A DNA stretch of 64,000 nt from Cymodocea nodosa (lineage: Eukaryota > Streptophyta > Magnoliopsida > Alismatales > Cymodoceaceae): assembly GCA_036874045.1 (NCBI GenBank), contig CM072336.1, positions 13,077,001 to 13,141,000 on the forward strand, given 5' to 3'. Shown here piece after piece: positions 22,879 to 32,122 of the stretch. Each line of letters opens with the position of its first letter. Positions within the stretch are counted from its first letter, which is position 1. The position numbers were made by a program, and so were the translations under genes. A model generated the notes under the pieces. That model did not search any database and was not told where the DNA came from. It saw only the letters and a program-made list of their open reading frames with translations.

Positions 22879-24222
22879 ATGAGCACATGGACTTGTTCTC
22901 TTAGCACTAAACGATTAGTAAGAACATCTACCTAGGAATATTTAACACAGAGGCATACTGAAACATTTTCTGAACTAGACCTTAACGAAATCCTTTAGGG
23001 TGTAGCTAACCTTTCTTTAAAAGAGAATGTAGAGATGGTTGCTCTAGTAGAAAAACTATTAGGAGAAATTTTGTATCCTGAATTAGTTGATGAACCTTCA
23101 TGTATTCGATTGCCAAACTTTGAGGGAGATAGGTTTGAACTGAAATCTAATTATATTAGTCAATTGCCACATTTTCATGGATTAGAAAGAGAGGATGCCT
23201 ATTATTTCCTTAGAGAATTTAATGAAGTTTGTCAAATGATGAAAATGTCGAACATGAGTATAGATGCTATTAAACTTAGATATATCCCTTTTGCTTTAAA
23301 AGACACAGCTAAGAGATGGTTATATACTCTATCGCCTGATTCAATTTCTGCATGAACTGAATTTTGCTCTGTTTTTTTGGAAAAATATTATCCAACACAT
23401 CAAACGATTAAAAAGAAAAAAGAAATATTAATGTGTAGTCAAAAACAGGGTGAATCATTCTGGAAATATTTTGAAAGATTTAAAGATTTACTGACTCAAT
23501 GTCCACATCATACAATGAGTAAAGCACAATTAATAGGTATAATTTATGAAGGCATAGATGTTTCAACGAAATCCTTATTAGAATCTACTTGTCAAAATGG
23601 ATTTCTGAAACTATGTAGTGAAGAAGCATGGGCATATTTAGAAAACTTTGCAAAAAGAACTACGCAATGGGAAAACTCGGCTGAAGCTAATGTAGATAAA
23701 AGAATATTGCCAAGAGGAATGCATGAAATAGATTCAAGTACTATGCTTGAAGTGAAATTAACTGAATTAATAAATAAAATAGAAGAGTTATCATTAAATA
23801 AAAAGCTAGCAGAAAAGAATGCAAACATTAATGATTTAGATATTATTTATGCTAGAAACTAGAAAGATAACTTTGGAAATTCTTATAATCCTAATTGGAG
23901 AAATCACTCGAATTTATCTTGGAGAAACAACAATTTCCAAGGAGGAGAAAATATAAATGAGAAGTGTATAAGTTATGAAGCATTACTTGAACAAGGATCT
24001 AGAATAGAGAAATTAGAAAAGATAATCCAACAATTAAACAATCGCCTGGATTTTGTATTTGGAAATGCTGCAATTCAAAATCAGAATAGAAATCTACCAC
24101 TTAGATAGAAGGAATCAATGGAAGTTAGACCTACTAGAGGATTGCCAATACAAGCAATACCTAACCCTGTCAATAGAATTGTTAATGAAATTGATACCTC
24201 TTCTAGGAGGATAGCTGAATGA
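22879..24222 (+). pseudogene. Gypsy gag core, located downstream of pol
   Basis: One plus-strand frame from the ATG at 22879 to 24222 (about 447 codons), broken only by nonsense codons, including 23353-23355, 23860-23862 and one near 24106. It carries the capsid-type Retrotrans_gag domain: LPHFHGLEREDAYYFLREF, then IPFALKDTAKRWLYTL, VFLEKYYPTH, GESFWKYFERFKDLL and CPHH, followed by ENFAKRTTQW. Downstream comes YNPNWRNHSNLSW, a block that normally follows the zinc knuckle in Athila/Tat gag, and a coiled coil RIEKLEKIIQQLNNRLD. The zinc knuckle itself is missing here and lies instead next to the PBS (14512 onward). Gag normally precedes pol, so finding the capsid core 3' of INT and the PPTP ORF is anomalous. 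Confidence 0.85.
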
Positions 24223-24280
24223 AACAGTATAACTGAAGCAACTATCTGTATATATAAGTTTATTTATAGTTAATAGTATC

Positions 24281-24341
24281 GTAGAGTTAGTCCTTAACTC
24301 AACAAACTTAGTCTATTGAGTTATGCCCTAACTCCACGAGG
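24281..24341. repeat. Hairpin cluster between gag core and F-box gene
   Basis: Degenerate inverted repeats GTAGAGTTA/TTAACTCAACAA and CTATTGAGTTA/TAACTCCACGAG of the module-boundary type. Confidence 0.7.
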
Positions 24342-24379
24342 GTGTGCAGTAGTTATGTTAATTTTTGTCTTTGCTAAAA

Positions 24380-24402
24380 TTTTTGTTTGTGTTATACAGA
24401 AT
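24380..24402 (+). promoter_or_regulatory. Possible splice acceptor before the F-box ATG
   Basis: A T-rich stretch TTTTTGTTTGTG followed by TTATACAG at about 24381-24400 precedes the ATG at 24409 by about nine bases. The form fits a plant 3' splice site, which would allow the downstream gene to be translated from a spliced element transcript. A matching donor is not identified, so this is tentative. Confidence 0.35.
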
Positions 24403-24408
24403 CGACAA

Positions 24409-25545
24409 ATGGAATTGATGCAATTACCGTTGGATGCACTAAGGGAAGTACTGAGTAACTTGTCAGCTAAAGATCTGTGCAGGCTATGTTGTGTATCAAA
24501 AGAAATTAAAGACTGTATTGAGGAAAAATATTTTCAGGGACTACAAGCTGCAAAAATGACTAAGATTAGAGATGGATTCATATGAAAGTCATTTAATTGT
24601 AGTTCAATTACCCATGAATATCTGAATATGGAAGAAACTACTGGAATTCCACCCAATACATTAGAAGGAATAGATCATATTATGGGGACGGATGAAGGAT
24701 TAATCATATATAGGACGAGACCAAGGTATGCAAGTCTATTACCTGATATTTTGATAAGAAATCTTATCACAAGAGAAGAATGGAATATAGGAAGACGTAA
24801 TAGACATGAAGTACCAATTGTAAATTATGGGTCAGCTTTAATATTTTCTGATAAAAATTCTACCATTCCTGAAAAATTATATTATTAGAGACCTACAGGA
24901 AATTGGGATGAAGATTTATGCTTAAGTGTGTATAATTTTCTGAATAGATCTTGGACTGAAAATACTATGATATATCTAGGACAAAAATCATTAATTAATA
25001 GCATGCATGTCATACTTGATGGATATATATATCTAGTCACAAATATATCAGTAGCATTTAGATCTGATTTATACATAGTAAGCATAGATAGTTATGATGA
25101 ATATATAGAAATTTTGCCTATACCGAGACAAATAGCTAAACCACCATCTGCAGAATTTGATGAAATTCAAATAAGGATGTGGTATAATGAATATGATGAT
25201 CCTACTTTATGTTTGATAAGATGGTGGGATGAATTGATGAAATTTCAAATATGGATTATGAAAGACATAAATGAATGGAAATGGGAAGAGGAATATATTG
25301 AAATAGATGTAGAAATAAAAACTGCTACATTACCTTGGAACCGAAAAGGATCTCTTTCTGCATTTCATTTCATTAATGGTAATACACTTGTATTTAGCAT
25401 TGATAATATATTGCAAGTTTACAAATTAAGAAGGAACACAAACTGCATTAAAACAAAATTAATAGCAAGAAGAATTATGCCTAAAAAGTTTGCTTGGACT
25501 GACATGTTTATTCCATTTTTTTCTACCTTTCAATCATGTTCTTAA
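24409..25545 (+). pseudogene. F-box protein with F-box-associated region, captured by the retrotransposon
   Basis: F-box proteins are the substrate-recognition subunits of SCF ubiquitin ligases; the F-box binds SKP1. The ATG at 24409 is followed at once by an F-box (residues ~1-42): LPLDALREVLSNLSAKDLCR with CCVSKEIK. The rest resembles the plant F-box-associated beta-propeller region: EGLIIYR-type strand motifs, a WNIGRRNRHE block, RSDLYIVSIDSYDE, and a C-terminal FIPFFSTF. The whole 378-codon frame is open except for two stops, TGA at 24583-24585 and TAG at 24886-24888. It has no introns. It lies between the element's gag core and 3' noncoding region, inside the LTRs, so it travelled as element cargo. 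A host gene hit by the element is excluded by position, since LTRs flank it with the rest of the element. Confidence 0.8.
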
Positions 25546-27306
25546 GCTGTGATTTTGTGTGTTTAATGTTGTGTGTCTTCTGTATTTATTTTTAGAAAAA
25601 AAAAGAAAAGAAAACATTTAGTTTTAATTTTAGTTTATAAAAGAAAACAAAAACAAAATATCAATCCAGTTTGTTGGTATCTGTTCTAAGAAACCAACTG
25701 GCTTGCTTGTGAGCCACCAAAGGCATAGGAGCTTGGGTTCCACACAAGACACTTATTTATCAATATCTGTTAAATGTTATTTTGTTATATATTTTGCTTT
25801 TATCTGTGAATGAAAAGTTTTTCAGAATCAAAAATCGAAATATGTAGAAGGAGATACAAACGAAACAAGGTATGTAACTGATTACTTATCCTAAATTTAG
25901 ATTTAAACTCATTTGTTGAGTTAGGTGCTAAATCAACGAAATTGCATTCATGTCTGCTACAATTACTGTATTTATTGTCAAATCTTTTACATTGAGGACA
26001 ATGCAAAATGTAGGTATGGGGGGAGGTAATTAAAGTAACAGCCATATAAGTTTGTTAATTAAAGGAATTAAAATGGTACTGCAAAGTTTTGTGGAAATTG
26101 AAAATTTTTATGAACTTGCTGTAACTATCTGATAATTGAGATTGTAAAATTTTTATAAACTGTAACTACTTGAATGTTATATTTAGAAGGCTATATAAAG
26201 TGCTATAGAATTTACTATTTATGTAAATCTAGATATAGTATCATATGTTTTTTCTGAATTTCATGAGTTTAACAGTTTCACGATTTTAAAATGAAATCAG
26301 AATGCTTAATGAAAAAATCAGTAAATTAGCTGAAGTCCTAAAGGAGCTGAAATGTGAATTCTAGATTAAATGAAACACATATGATTAAAGATACATTTAA
26401 TTTGATTAATTAAACTTGTAGAATAATTTATGTGTAGATCTTATTAAACTACATAAAAAGTATGAGCTTATTGTTATGGATTCATATTTTCAGTAAATGA
26501 TAGAAGTAGGACTATATGAGATTAGTGTTTTATTGCATCTATATTAATGAAATACGTACATATACAGTATGTGATTAATGTTTTTGTTTTGTAAAAAAAA
26601 AAAAGAGAGAAAAAAAAAAAACTTTGAGAGTTTATTGACTTATTTGATCACGAGCCTTTTGTACTTGAGTAGATAGGTATGTAAGGATTGTTGACCTGAA
26701 AAAGGACTCTTGAAATCTGGCAACCTAAGATCTTGATCAGATCTGGGATTGTTGACTGAAAGCTCGTTACATGGGTACATTAGAAAGCTCTTGTATGATT
26801 CAAGCTTGTCAAATTAACTTTTAAAGTACAAAAATACATATATTGTTTTGAAAAGATACAAGTGTTTTGTGAAATATAGATATCTTATGAATCAAGTATA
26901 TTTTCTATTATCTAGAATTGCTAAAATATGAATCTAGAATTGACTTTTGAAGTTGTTTAATGGAGATACAATTCTTTATTCTACTTGTCTTAATCATATT
27001 GAATTGGATTGTACTTTGATTCGTATGTTGTTGAAATTTCTTCTAGAAATCTTATTGGAAAATTCAAGATGACAGATGATGAAAAGAAGAACAAACGATA
27101 ATATAATTAGTACCTATGTGATGATGATATACTTTATATGTAATTTGCATATATTCTAAGTATATTGGCAGGTTGATTACTGAAACATACAGAATATCTA
27201 TATAATAATACTAGTTCTTATGCTAAATAGAAAAAAAAAGGGAAAGAATTAATTCTAGCACTTTTAGAAAGACTCATTAATTAGATCTTAGTTTGCTAAG
27301 GGACTA
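25546..27306 (+). other. 3' noncoding region of the Gypsy element
   Basis: No ORF. A degenerate hairpin with TTGTTGAGTTA/AAATCAACGAA lies at 25907-25941. The Athila/Tat hallmark ACATTGAGGACAATGCAAAA followed by a G-rich tract stands at 25989-26025. From about 26350 to 27250 the sequence is homologous to the reverse complement of 42480-43330, which lies downstream of a Copia RNase H; shared landmarks include GATCACGAGCC, TACTTGAGTAGATA and TTGTTGACTGAAAGCTC. Confidence 0.8.
26003..26025 (+). other. Internal copy of the polypurine tract
   Basis: The 23-nt stretch GCAAAATGTAGGTATGG plus GGGGAG matches the terminal PPT at 27307-27329 at 20 of 23 positions, 1.3 kb upstream of it. It belongs to the Athila/Tat hallmark, and could serve as an extra plus-strand primer. 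Confidence 0.7.
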
Positions 27307-27329
27307 GCAAAATTTAGGTATGGAGGAAG
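27307..27329 (+). other. Polypurine tract of the Gypsy element
   Basis: GCAAAATTTAGGTATGG plus AGGAAG runs directly into the 3' LTR start TGTTTAGAATG at 27330, the correct place for plus-strand priming. Confidence 0.85.
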
Positions 27330-29561
27330 TGTTTAGAATGAAAAAGTGCATAATATTAACGGTTAAATGATGGTTAATTGCATAATATTTATCTTATCAT
27401 ATGAGAATTAAGCTATTATGTTATAATTGCAGTGTTATATGCTTTAATTAAAGAATCTGCTTAATTTTGGGGAATTAATGTTAATTTAGTGCATTTCTAA
27501 ACTATCAGTAAGTTGCAGGCTATGAAATTCTTAAGTATCCGAATTTTCTGTTATTTCCGACAGTTATGTTTAACATACCAAACTTATTTCGGATAGTTAT
27601 GTTTAACATACCGAGCATATATCGGATAGTTATGTTTAAATTGCCGAACAGTTATGTTTTAAAAGAATATTTTATAATTTCCTGAAGTACACGTGTCGAA
27701 ACCATAATGCATGACTTAAGTGAACTTTTGGTGAGTTATCTATAACTATCCGAAATTGTAGTTGGGCATCAAATAGTTATATGTGTAACTCTCTGAAATC
27801 TCCTTTTATTTATAAAATAGTTGTGGACACGTGTCATGTTTTGGGAAAGTGACTTAAGTGGATTTTCGATGAGTTATCTCTAACTATCCGAAATGCTTCT
27901 GGGCATCGGATAGTTTGACCTGTAACTCTCCGAAATGTTTCTTTTATTATTAAACTGTTGTTGACACGTGTCGTGATCTAGTAGATTTACTTATATTATA
28001 TATCAGTGAGTTATTTGTAACTATCTGAAATGCATCTACGCATCGGATAGTTAAGTTTGTAAGTATCCGAAATGCACCTGAGCATCGGATAGTTAAATTT
28101 ATGCATGTGTTTTATAGTTAAATCAACGAAGCAAGTCCGTTGAGTTATCTGTAACTCCACAAACTATTTATTTTCTAATATGCCACTATAGCGGTTGCAA
28201 AAATAAGACAATTGGAAGGAAAAACCACGATCGCACGTATTGCGCAGGGAGAAGAAATCATTGTCGTTGATATGAATGAAGGAAATTCAACCGACCATTC
28301 AAGCAGAAGCAGTTACCACTGAAGAAATATAAAAGAAAAGAAGAAAAAGAAGTAGTGTGTGGCCGATGGGTGTGGCCAATGTGTGCAGAGGAGGATCACC
28401 AAGCTTTTTGCAAGCAACGTCAGCAATTCTCTGAAGTACCACACGAATCATCTCTACCACCACCATAATCACCAACCATCGGAGGTTTGTGAGGATACTT
28501 TCCTGATGTCAGGTCGATTCTGAGCCAAACACAGTGCTTGACAACCACTATGAGGAGTGATCGCGTTGTAGGAAGGGAATCCATTTTCACCAAGCCCCGA
28601 CTCATATCTCAGGAGATCGTAAAGCTTCTAGCCTTGGCTTCGGGTTGATGCCTGTATGCTGAAGAGGAGATCATCTTGCAATTCTGGACTTGCGATTCTA
28701 TAGGGAGAGGAGACAGAATTGTAAGTGGTTTAATTTTCAATGGTGTAATCGAGTCGCATGTAGTGACGAAAGTATTTACTATCGATTGAGATTACTTTAC
28801 ATTTCACCTTTCGCCCATTTCCATGTTCATATTAAAACAAAAATACCAAAAATAATTTATCTGTGTTTGTATTTTGTATTTGAGTGTTGTATTGTTTGTT
28901 TTGTATCGTGATTAATGTTATCTTTGTTAGTGTTGTGATTGTTTTATGTTTGTTTTAGTTTTACAGTTATTGAAATTGGTTCGTTCAAAACACTTGAAGA
29001 TTTTAATGGTTATTGTTTGAATTATCTGAATGTTAGTATTGCCTAATGATAAATCCAGTGTTTATTAACATTAAAGAGCTTAATTGATGTTATTTACAAT
29101 CTATGGAATCGCCCAATGGTTGGTCGAACTCCTCTGTAAATAGCAGTATTAAATAGGAAAGGCAGGCTCGTGGGGTTAACTTAAGTCCACGAGGTTAGTC
29201 CGTTGAATTAGCCATAACTCAACAAACTTTGTCCGTTGAGTTAACTGTAACTCAACAGAGGGCTTATTGAATATATAAATTTGATTGTTAAAAACAGAAC
29301 AGTTCTCAATTCTTAGGCAATTCTCTGTGGGATCGACCTGTACTTGCACACTAATACAATAGACACTGTGCACTTGCAGTTAAATTACAATTGGAATTAA
29401 TATCTAATTTGTGTGAAAGGTTGTTTGTTTACTTCTTAAAAAGGAATAAGCATAAAGATAAATTAACTAAGTAAAAATAGAAGTTAACAAATCCAAGTTT
29501 TTCTAGTGCGTTGTTGGAGATCCAAACAAGTTTTCTAGTGTCGTGCTGGGTAATCAATACA
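27330..29561 (+). mobile_element. 3' LTR of the 17.4-kb Gypsy element
   Basis: 2232 bp, the partner of 12178-14410, with the same ends and internal order. It keeps intact CACGTG palindromes at about 27692, 27828 and 27966 where the 5' LTR has decayed CATGTG versions, and carries the hairpin cluster at 29163-29256. It ends AATCAATACA at 29561, followed by ACTGA. Confidence 0.9.
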
Positions 29562-29907
29562 ACTGACTAGTCTTCTATTTCTTATGTCCAGTAGAGGTTT
29601 TGGTAGATTTTCTCTTGAAAGTTCTTTATTTGGATTTCAAACGCTTTTGATGTTGGAAAGGAGTACTGACGTGACAAAATTTTCGAAGAAGAGAAAATTG
29701 TTTTTCCAAACATAGGAAACGTGTAACTATTTCTGAAGTTCCATAAATTGACTCAATATCGACAACTTCTTCTCCAACAGAAACAATTTGTTGAATTTTG
29801 CTAGGAGATAGGTCTGCCATACTTGATTGGAGTTCTTGTTCCAATACAAGAATCCTCTATTCTTGCTCTTGTAGAGAAAGGCAAAAAAAATGTCTAGATG
29901 AAGCCAT
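29562..29907 (-). pseudogene. PPTP-like protein, N-terminal part (continues at 12177)
   Basis: The minus-strand ATG at 29907 opens MASSRHFFCLSLQEQ, then a coiled-coil-like stretch with LVLEQELQSSMADL, then FLCLEKQFSLLRKF and a basic region KRLKSK. Frame and order lead into the serine-rich start of the segment at 12177, from which it is separated by the Gypsy insertion. In-frame stops occur near 29857 and in the last 40 bp before the break. It is the N terminus of the only ORF of the element at 8445-31053. Confidence 0.65.
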
Positions 29908-30842
29908 GACGGAGAAGGCACGAAAAAGAGATGAAGCAGACGAAGGATTTGAGAATCGGAAAGTTGAGATAGAGTGAGAAGATAACCCTCTGAAAGCATA
30001 TAAGTATCGGAAAGTTCCAGAGATCGATGAGTTAGAGGTCAAATTGACTGAAAGGAAAGAGAGTTTCGGATAATTACAGAATAACTATCTGAAAAAGAAA
30101 TAAAGTCACAAGACAGGAACTTGCCAAAAACTAAGAATTTTTCGGATAGTTACAACTTAACTATTTGAAAAGTCCTTAAGACGAAAAGCTAATTCTCCAA
30201 CGACTACCAACACCTAACCAGGTAAAGAAAATAAATCCCCCTAAAAATATGCTGACTAAAAAAGTTAGATCTTAAAATTAAGAAAATTAGACATATCAAA
30301 AAAATAAACTCACCCTGAATTTTTGAATAAAAGAAATTAGCAAAGAATATTTGTTGAGGTATTTGTTTTTTGTTTTGTGAGAATTACTGAAATATTCAAG
30401 GCTCCACATTAAGATAAATAACACATTTCACTTAGTATAAGAACCTGATCCTATGGTTCACCTTATTAACCTTAAAAAATCAGTTTTCATAAACTTCAGT
30501 GCTATAACTTAATGTTTTTAGAATAGAAAAATTTAGAATTATTTAATATGTTCTCTCCAGCCAGTTTGAAAATTTCCATGAAGCAACCCTAAGGTATATT
30601 GACCCTTAACAATGCCTGTTATGTAATTAACTAAGATGAAAAGATCTTTGAGAATTATGAAACTATCAGTACTACATAGCCATAATCGAAGTTTTTTTTT
30701 TTTTTTGATAATGGCAATCACTTTGATAGTATTAAAAAAAATGGGAAAGTGTAGAAAGTTAAAAACATTTGGACAAGGTGAGGTTAAATATCTTGAGTCT
30801 TATTGCTTCCAACCACTTTTCCTTGTTTTTCACCCTTACATA
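29908..30842 (-). other. Leader region of the non-autonomous element
   Basis: No gene found. A few CGGATAGTTA-type words lie at 30060-30180, including a TTCGGATAGTTA/TAACTATTTGAA hairpin at about 30128. A weak, decayed Copia-type PBS resemblance (minus strand TACTATCAAAGTG) lies near 30720-30732, but no LTR end adjoins it. Confidence 0.5.
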
Positions 30843-31053
30843 TTTGTCCTATTTTGTTCGGTGACTTATAAATTAACTCTCTGATCAATACACTATAGAC
30901 AAAATAACCTGTCGAATTCTAATTTAAAAGACTTTGAGTACAAAGTAGTTAGCCAAGATTCATTTGAATAAAAAGATAGCTAAAATATGGCAGAAATAAT
31001 TAAACCACACGTTTTTCATCATCAAAATTAACTGATAAATAATTGAACTAACA
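30843..31053 (-). mobile_element. 5' LTR remnant of the non-autonomous element
   Basis: Nearly identical to 9966-10176, the first 210 bp of the 3' LTR, and ends (start on the minus strand) at TGTTAGTTC. The remainder of this LTR and the PBS are deleted or unrecognisable. Confidence 0.85.
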
Positions 31054-31058
31054 ATCAT
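31054..31058. other. Target site duplication ATCAT, right copy
   Basis: Identical to 8440-8444 on the other side of the element, directly after the LTR end. Confidence 0.85.
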
Positions 31059-31629
31059 TCAATAGGAAGAACAAGAGAGAATAGAGAGAAAATATTGTAG
31101 ATCATCTACCATTATAGAAGAAAGCATAATTCAGATTTCATACAATAGAGAATAGATTGAAAACTAGAAATACAAGAAGTTTCTTAAGCTTTCCATGTGT
31201 TGAAAGTCTGATCCAAGAAAGATCATTAGTTTGTGGCTTTGACCTGAAAGCCTTAAGTATAGATTTGTGGCTTCGACTTGAAAGCCTCTAGAGGTTGGTT
31301 GCAGAGCTTCGACCCAAAAGCTCGTGGATTGTTGATTGGAGCTTTGACTTGAAAGCTCAAGTGAATAGTTGGTTCTTGCTTCAACTTGAAAGCAAATGTA
31401 TGTAAGTGTTGGAACACTTAGTGAAGCCCAAGTGATCCTTAGGGTTAGACTAGTTGAGTTGGTGAACCACCTAAAAATTCTTTGTATTCTTATCTTTCTT
31501 TTTCGTTGTATATGTTTTATTCATCAGTTTAATGCTTGTACATATTGAACACTCATATAAGTTAGAAATAGTTAAATTTGGCATAGATCTCCATTCACCC
31601 TCCTTCTAGTGATCCATTCGATCCTAATA
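31059..31629 (+). mobile_element. Solo Copia LTR, right part
   Basis: Completes the LTR begun at 7622. It contains a hairpin array at 31235-31419 and near its end the Copia-typical block CATTCACCCTCCTTCTAGTG followed by CGATCCTAATA. After the end stands GACTT, matching GACAT at 7617-7621 in four of five bases. Confidence 0.75.
31235..31419. repeat. Tandem hairpins with constant loop and covarying stems
   Basis: Five successive units carry stems GGCTTT/AAAGCC (31235-31252), GGCTT/AAGCC (31269-31286), GAGCTT/AAGCTC (31304-31323), GAGCTTT/AAAGCTC (31339-31358) and TTGCTT/AAGCAA (31376-31395) around loops of the form CGACTTGA. A sixth palindrome AAGTGTT/AACACTT lies at 31404-31419. Stem changes are matched on both arms. 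Confidence 0.9.
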
Positions 31630-32120
31630 GACTTGACTCTAGAAATTATCTCCACAGACCTCTAATAAATGGTGGATGGTTGTGAAAGGAAGATATCTTG
31701 AGGAATGTCTAATGCTTTCTATAGTGAGCATGACTATTTTCTTCCTCCCCTTTCTTGATATCTTTCAATCATTTTATATTTCTTTTTCACTAACAACTAC
31801 TAGTGCAAAAATGACTAGTTGGATTCTTCTTTCCTACACATTGATGGTTGTAATTGTCTTTTCATTCCACGATAGAGATCATGGGTGTGAATCATGCAAC
31901 ATAGTTTTCCTATGCATTTTCTATAACTACTTAGAATCACACATTAGATAATAACTAGTTTGTGGAGTTAACATAACTCAACAGACTAACTCTGTTGACT
32001 TAACTGTTAACTCAACGGACATAATTTAGTCTTGCAGTTCAATAATATAATAGAGTAATTTATATAAAAATACTTGTTCATAATGAAATTATGCATAATA
32101 TTAGCGGTTAATGAATGTTT
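31630..32120 (-). mobile_element. Diverged Gypsy-type LTR, right part
   Basis: Resumes the LTR interrupted at 7621: CCACAGACCTCTAATAAATGG matches the LTR block near 2870, and AACTACTTAGAATCACACATTAGA with GTGGAGTTAACATAACTCAACAGAC at 31930-31985 matches 3150-3215. The last 80 bp do not follow the expected order; a GCATAATATTAGCGGTTAA stretch is in the opposite orientation to the rest, so the end is rearranged. Confidence 0.65.
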
Positions 32121-32122
32121 AA

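Larger units (their letters stand above)
12178..29561 (+). mobile_element. Athila/Tat-like Gypsy retrotransposon, 17.4 kb, permuted gene order
   Basis: A complete element bounded by LTRs of 2233 and 2232 bp with TG...CA ends, flanked by ACTAA (12173-12177) and ACTGA (29562-29566), a 4/5 target duplication. Order: LTR, tRNA-Asp PBS, zinc-knuckle end of gag, PR, RT, RNase H, INT, PPTP ORF, gag core, F-box gene, 3' noncoding region, PPT, LTR. Clusters of GTTGAGTTA/TAACTCAAC inverted repeats separate the modules. All ORFs carry stops or frameshifts, so it cannot move by itself now. It inserted into the PPTP ORF of the element at 8445-31053. Assignment to Athila/Tat rests on the PBS, the gag core, the DLGA protease, and the ATTGAGGACAATG-GGGGGAG hallmark before the 3' region. 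Confidence 0.85.

Noticed and set aside
24409-25545. F-box gene as an ordinary host gene
   Set aside because: It is enclosed by the element's LTRs, gag core and 3' noncoding hallmark, lacks introns and contains two stops.
30720-30732. PBS of the non-autonomous element
   Set aside because: Only about 8 of 12 positions agree with the Copia PBS and no LTR end adjoins it.
31676-31951. 91-codon hydrophobic ORF that might be a small membrane protein
   Set aside because: It lies within a diverged Gypsy-type LTR; the equivalent LTR copies have no such ORF (compare 2912-3184).
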